Notes under the pieces: generated by a model
What the model saw: only the letters and a program-made list of their open reading frames with translations
Told to the model about the DNA's origin: nothing
The model's database searches: none
Shown here: in pieces, positions 1 through 5,858 of the stretch
How positions within the stretch are numbered: position 1 is the first letter of the stretch
Layout: each line of letters begins with the position of its first letter
Made by a program: the position numbers and the translations under genes
Assembly: GCA_026002695.1 (NCBI GenBank)
Contig: BOCB01000070.1
Coordinates: 1 to 6,283 of the forward strand
From: Synergistales bacterium
Lineage (GTDB): Bacteria > Synergistota > Synergistia > Synergistales > Synergistaceae
DNA: 6,283 nucleotides
Reading direction: 5' to 3'

Positions 1-770
1 ACGTTAAAGCCTCCTCTTTGAACAGGATGGCAACTGCTCTGACATCAGCTGTTAATTGGGCGGTGAAAAGGGGTATCATTGAGGTTAATCCCTTCGCGAG
101 GCTCGAAACATTACCTGAAAGAGATTCAGTTCAGAAAGTCCGCTACCTCACCGAGGACGAAAGGGCGCGGCTCATGGCGGCCTTGGACGAACGCGAAAAG
201 GAAATGCGGGAAGGGCGCGACAGTCATAACCAGTGGTTGAAAGTCAGAGGATTGGAAACCGTGGCGTGTATTGGCGACGGTGAGTTTGCGGATTATCTTA
301 AACCGCTCGTCATACTGAGCTTATCCACAGGCATAAGGCGCAACTCCATATTATCGCTCGAATGGCGCGACGTGAATTTTACAGACAGAACGGTAATGGT
401 TCGCGCCGCCACGTCCAAAGCCGACAAGCAATATTATGTGTCGCTCAATAAACTGGCGTCGGGCACTCTTTCAGCTTGGCAGAAACAATCCAAACACACT
501 GCTTCCGGCAGTCTCATATTCCCGTCGCCCAAAACAGGCAAAAAAATGGAGAGTTGCGTTCACTCATGGAAGACGCTGTTGAAAAAGGCCGATATTCAGG
601 ATTTTCGTTGGCATGACATGAGACACGACTTCGCCTCTCAGCTCGTTATGAAAGGAATTGACCTGAATACCGTCCGGGAGCTCCTTGGACACGCTGACTT
701 GAAGATGACCCTGCGTTACGCGCACTTAGCGCCGGAGAACAAGCTGCGCGCCGTCGAAATGTTGGACTGA
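1..770 (+). CDS. Tyrosine recombinase / phage-type integrase, C-terminal part (5' end outside window)
   Basis: Site-specific DNA recombinase of the lambda integrase/XerC-D family, which integrates or excises mobile DNA through a 3'-phosphotyrosine intermediate. The first full in-frame codon is at base 3. The frame is open to the left edge, so the TTG at 18 is probably not the real start. Counting from that TTG, residues 1-35 are the end of the core-binding domain (typical AVKRGIIEVNPF helix) and about 43-250 the catalytic domain. The full catalytic set is visible: Arg107 in TGIRRNSILSLEW, Lys134 in TSKADK, His199 and Arg202 in HDMRHDFAS, His225 in LLGHAD and nucleophile Tyr234 in LRYAHL. The stretch around residues 58-95 (EREKEMREGRDSHNQW, then FADYLKP) is typical of integrases carried by proteobacterial genomic islands. 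It appears intact at its C-terminus and faces the secretion operon tail to tail. Family assignment is firm; which element it belongs to is unknown. Confidence 0.94.
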   Translation, partial: VKASSLNRMATALTSAVNWAVKRGIIEVNPFARLETLPERDSVQKVRYLTEDERARLMAALDEREKEMREGRDSHNQWLKVRGLETVACIGDGEFADYLKPLVILSLSTGIRRNSILSLEWRDVNFTDRTVMVRAATSKADKQYYVSLNKLASGTLSAWQKQSKHTASGSLIFPSPKTGKKMESCVHSWKTLLKKADIQDFRWHDMRHDFASQLVMKGIDLNTVRELLGHADLKMTLRYAHLAPENKLRAVEMLD

Positions 771-820
771 CAGTAAACCAAATAGAGCGGTACTGTCTGT
801 CGATTTCAAACGAGCGTTAA

Positions 821-840
821 TGCCCAAGTTGAAATGGGCA
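821..840. terminator. Small hairpin, candidate bidirectional terminator
   Basis: TGCCCA (821-826) and TGGGCA (835-840) form a perfect 6-bp stem around an 8-base loop. It is midway between two convergent genes, where a shared terminator would be expected. No clean T-run follows on either strand: on plus the next T-rich tract starts 10 bases later at 850, and on minus the stem is followed by TTAACG. It could therefore be a weak or factor-dependent terminator, or chance. Confidence 0.35.
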
Positions 841-850
841 ATGTAGCCGA

Positions 851-868
851 TTTTAACTCTTTTAACTT
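851..868. repeat. 9-bp tandem repeat
   Basis: TTTTAACTC (851-859) is followed immediately by TTTTAACTT (860-868), two 9-base units differing only in the last base. It is A/T-rich and lies in the gap just after the integrase. Short direct repeats of this sort can be recombinase arm-type sites, but two copies in A/T-rich DNA may be accidental. Confidence 0.4.
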
Positions 869-873
869 TAGGC

Positions 874-887
874 ATTTGATTTCAAAT
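874..887. repeat. A/T-rich inverted repeat next to the channel gene stop
   Basis: ATTTGA (874-879) and TCAAAT (882-887) are perfect inverted copies separated by two T bases, five bases downstream of the TolC-family stop codon. As RNA the loop would be too tight for all six pairs, so it is a weak hairpin at best. It could equally be a protein-binding palindrome. No function is shown. Confidence 0.35.
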
Positions 888-892
888 TGGTA

Positions 893-2197
893 TCAGTTCT
901 CATGGGGTATATCCTCCCCGATTGCGTAAATCACCCTTGCCTGAGCCGCCGCAATATCGTATACAGCGTTGACGTAGGCTGTTCTGCTTGTTGTCAGCGC
1001 AGCTCTTGCGTCCAAGACATCGAGATTGGTTCCCATTTGCGCTTTATAGCGGCGGAGAACTATGGCATAATCCTCCTCAGCTGTCATTACCTGTTCTTTG
1101 GCCACTGAGAGACGTTCCCATGATGAGCGGAGATTGAGTTCGGCTTGCGCGGCTTCTTGGCGTATCTGAGCTTCCATGTCTTCCAGCTGATGAAGAACCT
1201 CCCTCGCTGACGCTTTTGCTTTTTTGACCTGCGAATTAGCTTCGCCGCCATCGTACAGCGTCCACTGCAATGTCATTTGAACCTGCCATGAATCATCCGC
1301 GTTGGGCCAGAAATGCTCGTCCGTCAGGCCAAGCTGACCTGATACCGACAAATTAGGCAAGCGTTGTCCGGACGCGTAACTTATCAGCTGTCTTGCCCGC
1401 TCGCCATAAAACTCATACGCCTGTTTTTCCGGCCTCTGCGAAAGCGCCTTATCTACAACATTATCAGGCATGTGAAACGACGGAGGGCGCAAGCCGCGAA
1501 TCGTATCGCCGGAATCGGAGTGCGGCACGCCGGGTTTGGGAATTTTTACACCGATGATACGCTCGAGCGCAGTCCAATACAAATCAAGGTTCGTCTTTGC
1601 GTTTATATGATCTATCTCCGCCTGCGAAACTGATGTTTTTACTCGCAGAACATCGCCTTTTGCCGCTATGCCCGCTTTATTCAACGCTTCAGTCTGACGG
1701 AGATGTTCCCTCGCAAGTTCGAGAGCCTCCAATGAAACATATAATTGGGCGCTCGCGCGTTGACAATCGAAATATCCAACCCTTGCCGAGTTAAGGACAT
1801 TCTGATACGTTCTCACGCTTTCAGCTCGCACTGCCTGTAACGCGAGTTCCGCCGCGCGCTTGTTCGCGACGAGAGTTCCGCCGGCAAAAATGGTTTGAAC
1901 GAGGTTTAGCGAGGCGCTATATACGTTCCTTGCCGCGCCTGAAGACGGCTCGTCATTCCAGCGAGCCTGTATTCCGGTCGTCAGGGTCGGCCCCAGCTGA
2001 GATGACGCTATACCCACATCGGCGCGGGATTGTTCAACCTTTTCACGCGCGGCCGCAATACTCGGATTATGAAGCTCAGTCAGGTTCAATATCGCGGAGA
2101 GTCCGGCATCACCAAGACGCGATATGTCGGAGGCATACGCGGCAGCGGCCGCATATAACGCCATGATTACTGAGATAAGTATTGTTTTAAGAATCAT
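893..2197 (-). CDS. TolC-family outer membrane channel of the type I secretion system
   Basis: This 434-residue outer-membrane efflux protein forms the exit duct; TolC proteins are trimers with a beta-barrel in the outer membrane and a long alpha-helical tunnel in the periplasm. Residues 1-22 form a Sec signal peptide (one Lys, then a hydrophobic run ending in AYA, likely cut before Ser23). Two tandem outer-membrane-efflux repeats follow, about 33-216 and 243-430. Repeat 1 has the HNPSI start typical of the family and a FAGG turn. Repeat 2 has LTDEHFW, YDGG (315-318) and GTNLDVLDA (389-397). Its ATG overlaps the adaptor stop in ATGA, with a good AGGGA ribosome site just upstream, so translation is probably coupled. 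Somewhat shorter than E. coli TolC. Genetic linkage to the exporter suggests a dedicated channel rather than a shared housekeeping one. It is the last gene of the unit. Confidence 0.94.
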   Translation of the reverse strand: MILKTILISVIMALYAAAAAYASDISRLGDAGLSAILNLTELHNPSIAAAREKVEQSRADVGIASSQLGPTLTTGIQARWNDEPSSGAARNVYSASLNLVQTIFAGGTLVANKRAAELALQAVRAESVRTYQNVLNSARVGYFDCQRASAQLYVSLEALELAREHLRQTEALNKAGIAAKGDVLRVKTSVSQAEIDHINAKTNLDLYWTALERIIGVKIPKPGVPHSDSGDTIRGLRPPSFHMPDNVVDKALSQRPEKQAYEFYGERARQLISYASGQRLPNLSVSGQLGLTDEHFWPNADDSWQVQMTLQWTLYDGGEANSQVKKAKASAREVLHQLEDMEAQIRQEAAQAELNLRSSWERLSVAKEQVMTAEEDYAIVLRRYKAQMGTNLDVLDARAALTTSRTAYVNAVYDIAAAQARVIYAIGEDIPHEN

Positions 2198-3540
2198 CTT
2201 TCCCTGAGTGCCTCGTCCACGTATTTCTTGAACGTATCGAGGAAATACTCGATAATCCGCTTTTGTCTGATTTTGATTTCGCCTGTTACCGCCATTCCGG
2301 GGAGAAGCTGTACCTTATTGCCCTCGATAATGTAATAATCGCGAGACGTTTCCAATAACGCCTGGTAGATAAGTCCTCGTTTCTCATCCTCTTTTGCCTC
2401 AGTCGCGATTGATTTTACAACGCCGTCAAGAGTTCCATATCTTTGAAAGCCGAAGGTCTCAACCTTTACTTCAGCGGGCTGGCCTGTGTAGATAAAACCT
2501 ATGTCACGGTTTTCAACCCAAACCTCGTACTCAATCGAGCCGCCGGCGGGAACAATAAGCATTATCGCTTGAGCCGGCGTCAAAATAGCTCCTATGGTAT
2601 GTATCTCAAGCTGTTGAACAACCCCGTCGATTGGCGCTATGATACGGCTGAGCCTGTTTTTCTCCTCAGCCTTAATAAGCTCCTCCTCTATGCCCTGTAG
2701 TTGTTTTCTGTCGTCTACGATCCGTGAGGATATTTCGGAGAACCACTCATTCTCAACCCGGCGCAATTCCATCTCAGCTTCCGCCACCGCGTGCCTGTTT
2801 CTGGTAACTTCTGCATCCTGCGCCTGTAAATCCTGACTGATTTCAATTTCCTTTTGCAGATAATTTTGGTGCTCAAACATGGAGACCGTACCATCCTCAA
2901 CAAGCTCTTCGGTTCTCTTGCGCTGTTCAGACGCGATAGGGAGAATGCTGCCAAGCTTCACCCTTTGTTTTACAGCGTTGTCAAGCGCGGCTTCCGCGCC
3001 CATTATCCGCTGGCGCAGGGTGTCCGCGCGTGAGTTAATCTCAAGCTGCCTCCTGCGCGAAAGTTCTTGTTGTTGAAGAACAACCTCCGGTGTTCCAATT
3101 CCCTTTGGAGGCGTAAAAGTTTTTCCATCCCTCTCGGCATACAGTCTTGCGATATCCAACAGATAAAAATCTCGTTCATGCCGCAAGCGAGCCATATCGG
3201 CCTCTGTTACCACTGTATCCAGTTCAATTAAAACATCACCGGCATGGACTTCCGAACCGTTGGCAACGTTCAGTTTTCTGACAATGCCCTTATCCTCCGC
3301 CTGAATCACCTTGGTGTAGCCGGACGGGATTACCTTGCCGGGAGCCACGGCCACCTCATCCACGCGGCCGATTATCGACCAAATCAGGGCGATTGAGAAG
3401 AAAGACACCATTATCCACAGCAGACCGCGCCCAAGCGGAGAAGGAGGCGTTTCCACAATTTCAAGAGCTGCCGGAAGAAACTCCAATTCCTGCCTGCTCC
3501 AGTCTTTTCTCGATATTACACCGTTTTTTGACTTTGCCAT
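2194..3540 (-). CDS. hlyD: HlyD-family periplasmic adaptor (membrane fusion protein) of type I secretion
   Basis: This 448-residue inner-membrane-anchored adaptor bridges the ABC exporter to the outer-membrane channel across the periplasm. Order of parts: cytoplasmic tail (1-38) with the HlyD-typical FLPAALEIVETP at 21-32; one membrane helix (about 39-58); first half of the lipoyl/barrel-sandwich domain (about 63-112, APGKVIPSG, then NGSEVHAGDVLIELD); long alpha-helical hairpin (about 115-297, rich in Glu/Arg/Gln); second lipoyl half (about 298-330, APIDGVVQQLEIHTIG); beta-barrel region with ENRDIGFIYTGQ; and a C-terminal GMAVTGEI segment (415-422). It ends in ALRER, much like the SLRER end of E. 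coli HlyD as I recall it. It is about 30 residues shorter than that protein (478), probably in the coiled coil. It starts 6 bases after the exporter stop and ends within the start of the channel gene. The symbol is by family, as the cargo is not shown to be a haemolysin. Confidence 0.96.
   Translation of the reverse strand: MAKSKNGVISRKDWSRQELEFLPAALEIVETPPSPLGRGLLWIMVSFFSIALIWSIIGRVDEVAVAPGKVIPSGYTKVIQAEDKGIVRKLNVANGSEVHAGDVLIELDTVVTEADMARLRHERDFYLLDIARLYAERDGKTFTPPKGIGTPEVVLQQQELSRRRQLEINSRADTLRQRIMGAEAALDNAVKQRVKLGSILPIASEQRKRTEELVEDGTVSMFEHQNYLQKEIEISQDLQAQDAEVTRNRHAVAEAEMELRRVENEWFSEISSRIVDDRKQLQGIEEELIKAEEKNRLSRIIAPIDGVVQQLEIHTIGAILTPAQAIMLIVPAGGSIEYEVWVENRDIGFIYTGQPAEVKVETFGFQRYGTLDGVVKSIATEAKEDEKRGLIYQALLETSRDYYIIEGNKVQLLPGMAVTGEIKIRQKRIIEYFLDTFKKYVDEALRER
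2201..2205 (-). promoter_or_regulatory. Ribosome binding site of the TolC-family gene
   Basis: AGGGA on the minus strand ends 3 bases before the ATG at 2197-2195, and the purine run continues (AGGGAAAG) right up to the start. It lies inside the last codons of the adaptor gene and supports the start that overlaps the adaptor stop by four bases. Confidence 0.6.
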
Positions 3541-3546
3541 AACGGG

Positions 3547-5811
3547 TTATTCTTCCATGCTGCCAAGCAACGCCTGCTGCTTGTGCAAAAAGCTGTAAAG
3601 GCCGTTTTGTTTCAATAGTTCATCGTGTGTTCCAAGCTCTACAATGCGGCCTCTGTCCATAGAAATAATAAAATCAGCCCTTTGTACTGTAGATAACCGA
3701 TGTGCTATTATAAAAACTGTTCGCCCCCGGCAAATATTTCTGAGATTTCTCTGGATGATTCGTTCTGATTCATAGTCCAACGCGCTTGTTGCCTCGTCGA
3801 ATATCAGTATACGAGGGTCTGTCATTAGAGTCCTCGCTATTGCAATCCTTTGACGCTGCCCGCCGGAGAGCGACGCCCCGCGCTCCCCGACCGGAGTGTC
3901 GTAGCCATCCGGCAGCTCAAGTATAAAATCGTGAGCCCCAGCAAGTTTTGCCGCCGCAATAACTTTATCAAGAGACGCCGCCGTATCAACAACCGCTATA
4001 TTATCCCTGACAGTGCCGGAGAATAAGAAATTTTCCTGTAAAACCACGCCGATTTGCCGTCTCAGCCAAACAGGGTCAACCTGTGTCAAGTCCGTTCCAT
4101 CTATCAGCAGACGCCCCGCCAATGGCACATAGAACCTTTGAATCAGCTTGGTCAATGTGCTCTTGCCTGAGCCTGACCGGCCAACTATCCCAACTGTCCG
4201 GCCGGGCTCCACTGTAAGGTTAATGTCATCGAGGACAGGCGACCCGTCTAATCTGTATCTAAACCCTAAATGTTCGAATTCTATTCTGCCTTTTATCCTG
4301 CCCAAGGAACTTCGCCCGGGTGAGCTGTCGGGTTCAGCGGGAAAATTCAAGACGTCGCCCAGGCGCTCTATAGACAGCCTCGCTTGCTGAAAATCCTGCC
4401 ATAACGTCGCGAGCCTCAGTATTGGTTCAGTTACACGGCCGGAGAGCATTTGAAAAGCTATAAGCTGCCCTACAGTGAAATCTCCATCCATGACCATCCT
4501 GGCTCCAAACCACAAAATCAAAAGACTGGACGACTTCTGTATAAGTTGCGCTACGCTGCCCGCGCACGCTCCAAGAAATCCGGCGTTGAAAGACGCTCTG
4601 ACATAATTTGCGAGCAATCCCTCCCAACGGTGGTTCAACTGTGGTTCGATGGCGAGACTCTTAACTGTCTGAATGCCGGAGACCATTTCCACTAAGTATG
4701 ACTGTGATTCTGCGTTGCAGGCGAATTTTTTGTTCAGCCGCTCTTTTAGCACCGGCGTAACGCTTACCGAGAGAATAATGAAAAAGGGCAGAGCAATCAG
4801 CGATATGACAGTCAGCTTGGGACTGTAGAAGAACATGACGGCTATGAAAACAACGGTGAATATAAGGTCGAGTACAACCGTGAGGGCAGTACCCGTAATA
4901 AAAGCGCGGATGGTATCAAGTTCCCTTACGCGTGCTATCGTTGTTCCAACAGTTCGGGCTTCAAAGTATGGTAATGGAAGCGATAACAGGTGCTTGAACA
5001 GCTTTGTTCCGAGAATTACGTCAACTCTGTTTGTCGTGTGGGAAAACAAATATGTCCTCGCTACGCCCATTAACATTTCGAATACGTTGATGATGACCAG
5101 CCCCAGAACCAAAATATCGAGGGTTGAAATTCCCTTGTGAACCAATACTTTATCGATTATAACCTGTGAAAAGAGTGGGGTTATGAGGCCGAAAGTCTGA
5201 AGGAAAAAAGAACCTATAAAAACCTCGCTCAGGTGCTTCTTGAATCTAAGAATGACAGGCAGGAACCAGCTGATGCCGAATTTTTTCCCGATTTCCGCGA
5301 ATGAGAACCTTTTTGCGAGCGGTATGGCGTCTCCTTTCCAGCGTTCGGCGAGTTGTTCGTAGCTCATGACAAATGGGCGTTTTTCGCCGGGCCGGTAGAG
5401 CATAACCTTTCTTCCATTTTGAGGTTTATCGCCGTTTTCATCGTTTGCCGGGGGTTCCGCTTTCAGCAAAACCATAGTCGCTCCATCAGGAAACAACAGA
5501 AGCGACGGCTGCGGCAGTCTGTCGAGATTATCTAAAGTAACGCTGATATTTTTTGCCTTAAGCCCGATTTTCTTGGCGGCGCGCAAAAGAATCAGCGTTA
5601 CCATGTCGGCGTCTCTTGATGGAAACGCGCGAAACAGGCTCTCGGGGTCTACCGGTAAACCCATGATTCTGGCGGCGGTCGCAAGGCAAATAAGCGCGAT
5701 TTCAACAGAAGAATACGCTGACGAGGAGTCCGCAGCCTCCTCGTCAGCATGATTTGAGGCGCTTTCGTTACTTTGGCATTTATCAGGGTTATCCTGTGCG
5801 CTCTCAGTCAT
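3547..5811 (-). CDS. hlyB: HlyB-like type I secretion ABC exporter (permease/ATPase with inactive C39-like domain)
   Basis: This 754-residue inner-membrane half-transporter dimerises, binds the cargo and drives its export with ATP. Residues 1-35 are an acidic, Ser-rich extension. A C39-peptidase-like domain follows at about 33-165. Aligned by eye to HlyB, the catalytic Cys site is Ile, the His site is Thr112 (DGATMVLL) and the Asp site is Arg140, so it is a non-cutting cargo-docking domain. The membrane domain (about 180-465) carries HlyB-like ARVRELDTIRAF, YSPKLTVISL and GQLIAFQML. The nucleotide-binding domain (about 506-750) is complete: Walker A GRSGSGKST (544-552, Lys550), Q-loop Gln592, signature LSGGQ (648-652), Walker B ILIFDE (668-673) and H-loop His704. 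It is longer than E. coli HlyB (707) mainly through the extension and a polar insert at about 119-135 (ANDENGDKPQNG). The start is supported by GAGG 11 bases upstream and by the absence of another start codon before Met50. The symbol is by family only. Confidence 0.97.
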   Translation of the reverse strand: MTESAQDNPDKCQSNESASNHADEEAADSSSAYSSVEIALICLATAARIMGLPVDPESLFRAFPSRDADMVTLILLRAAKKIGLKAKNISVTLDNLDRLPQPSLLLFPDGATMVLLKAEPPANDENGDKPQNGRKVMLYRPGEKRPFVMSYEQLAERWKGDAIPLAKRFSFAEIGKKFGISWFLPVILRFKKHLSEVFIGSFFLQTFGLITPLFSQVIIDKVLVHKGISTLDILVLGLVIINVFEMLMGVARTYLFSHTTNRVDVILGTKLFKHLLSLPLPYFEARTVGTTIARVRELDTIRAFITGTALTVVLDLIFTVVFIAVMFFYSPKLTVISLIALPFFIILSVSVTPVLKERLNKKFACNAESQSYLVEMVSGIQTVKSLAIEPQLNHRWEGLLANYVRASFNAGFLGACAGSVAQLIQKSSSLLILWFGARMVMDGDFTVGQLIAFQMLSGRVTEPILRLATLWQDFQQARLSIERLGDVLNFPAEPDSSPGRSSLGRIKGRIEFEHLGFRYRLDGSPVLDDINLTVEPGRTVGIVGRSGSGKSTLTKLIQRFYVPLAGRLLIDGTDLTQVDPVWLRRQIGVVLQENFLFSGTVRDNIAVVDTAASLDKVIAAAKLAGAHDFILELPDGYDTPVGERGASLSGGQRQRIAIARTLMTDPRILIFDEATSALDYESERIIQRNLRNICRGRTVFIIAHRLSTVQRADFIISMDRGRIVELGTHDELLKQNGLYSFLHKQQALLGSMEE
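3551..3556 (-). promoter_or_regulatory. Ribosome binding site of the adaptor gene inside the exporter 3' end
   Basis: GGAAGA on the minus strand lies in the last sense codons of the ABC exporter, 10 bases before the adaptor ATG at 3540-3538. The 6-base gap between the genes (CCCGTT) has no ribosome site of its own. Adaptor translation therefore depends on sequence inside the upstream gene, which fits coupled synthesis. Confidence 0.5.
5717..5748 (-). repeat. Perfect 12-bp inverted repeat (strong hairpin) in the exporter's first codons
   Basis: GCTGACGAGGAG (5717-5728) is matched exactly by its reverse complement CTCCTCGTCAGC (5737-5748) around an 8-base loop (5729-5736). The stem is G/C-rich, with 8 of 12 pairs G-C. 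In the minus-strand mRNA it begins 63 bases into the exporter gene and covers codons 22-32 (Ala-Asp-Glu-Glu-Ala-Ala-Asp-Ser-Ser-Ser-Ala). Directly after it the RNA reads GUAUUCUUCUGUUG, U-rich but not a pure U-run. It could act as a partial attenuator, an RNA-stability element or a brake on translation. Its existence is certain from the sequence; its role is inference. Confidence 0.8.
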
Positions 5812-5822
5812 ATCGTCATGAA

Positions 5823-5826
5823 CCTC
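5823..5826 (-). promoter_or_regulatory. Ribosome binding site of the ABC exporter
   Basis: GAGG on the minus strand lies 11 bases before the exporter ATG (5811-5809), slightly farther than usual. An out-of-frame ATG at 5819-5817 sits only 3 bases from it and opens a three-codon frame (ATG ACG ATA TGA) whose stop overlaps the exporter start. The exporter start remains the only reasonable one upstream of the C39-like domain. Confidence 0.5.
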
Positions 5827-5830
5827 GATT

Positions 5831-5847
5831 GCAGCTCTTTATGCTGC
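5831..5847 (-). repeat. Small hairpin in the substrate-exporter spacer
   Basis: GCAGC and GCTGC form a perfect 5-bp stem with a 7-base loop (ATAAAGA on the minus strand), between the stop of the secreted-protein gene (5861-5859) and the exporter ribosome site. No T-run follows (AATCGAGG comes next), so it is not an intrinsic terminator. It may mark or stabilise the 3' end of the substrate message, or be chance. Confidence 0.35.
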
Positions 5848-5858
5848 TTCAAATAACT

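Larger units (their letters stand above)
771..892. other. Convergent intergenic gap between integrase and channel gene
   Basis: This 122-bp non-coding stretch lies between the integrase stop (768-770) and the stop of the TolC-family gene (893-895), where two transcription units meet. It holds a 6-bp stem inverted repeat (821-840), a 9-bp tandem repeat (851-868) and an A/T-rich inverted repeat (874-887). The 9-mer GATTTCAAA also occurs twice, at 802-810 and 878-886. No tRNA or small gene is recognisable. Convergent gaps of this kind normally hold terminators, and beside an integrase they can hold attachment-site remnants; neither is proven here. Confidence 0.6.

Noticed and set aside
18..20. 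TTG as the real start of the integrase
   Set aside because: The frame is open to the left edge and the protein begins in the middle of a core-binding-domain helix, so the gene almost certainly starts outside the window.
771..892. tRNA gene or CRISPR repeats in the convergent gap
   Set aside because: No cloverleaf-compatible arms or T-loop GTTCRA motif with matching stem is seen, and the repeats are too short and too few for a CRISPR array.
887..1633. Plus-strand open frames at 887-1108 and 1364-1633
   Set aside because: They lie opposite the clear TolC-family gene, have no recognisable domain and are rich in Cys, Arg and His, as expected for antisense reading of a real gene.
4835..5140. 101-residue plus-strand frame opposite the exporter membrane domain
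   Set aside because: Its sequence is the antisense shadow of the hydrophobic membrane helices; no ribosome site or family match is visible.
5300..5720. Active C39 peptidase that would cut a leader from the cargo, as in bacteriocin exporters
   Set aside because: The catalytic Cys, His and Asp positions are Ile, Thr and Arg in my by-eye alignment to HlyB, so the domain is C39-like but inactive.
5717..5748. Calling the exporter hairpin a true intrinsic terminator
   Set aside because: The following tract (GUAUUCUUCUGUUG) is U-rich but broken by G, C and A, and full termination here would silence exporter, adaptor and channel; at most a partial effect is plausible.
5812..5858. An internal promoter for the exporter genes in the substrate-exporter spacer
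   Set aside because: A TTGAAG hexamer is present on the minus strand but no convincing -10 box lies at the right distance before the exporter start.
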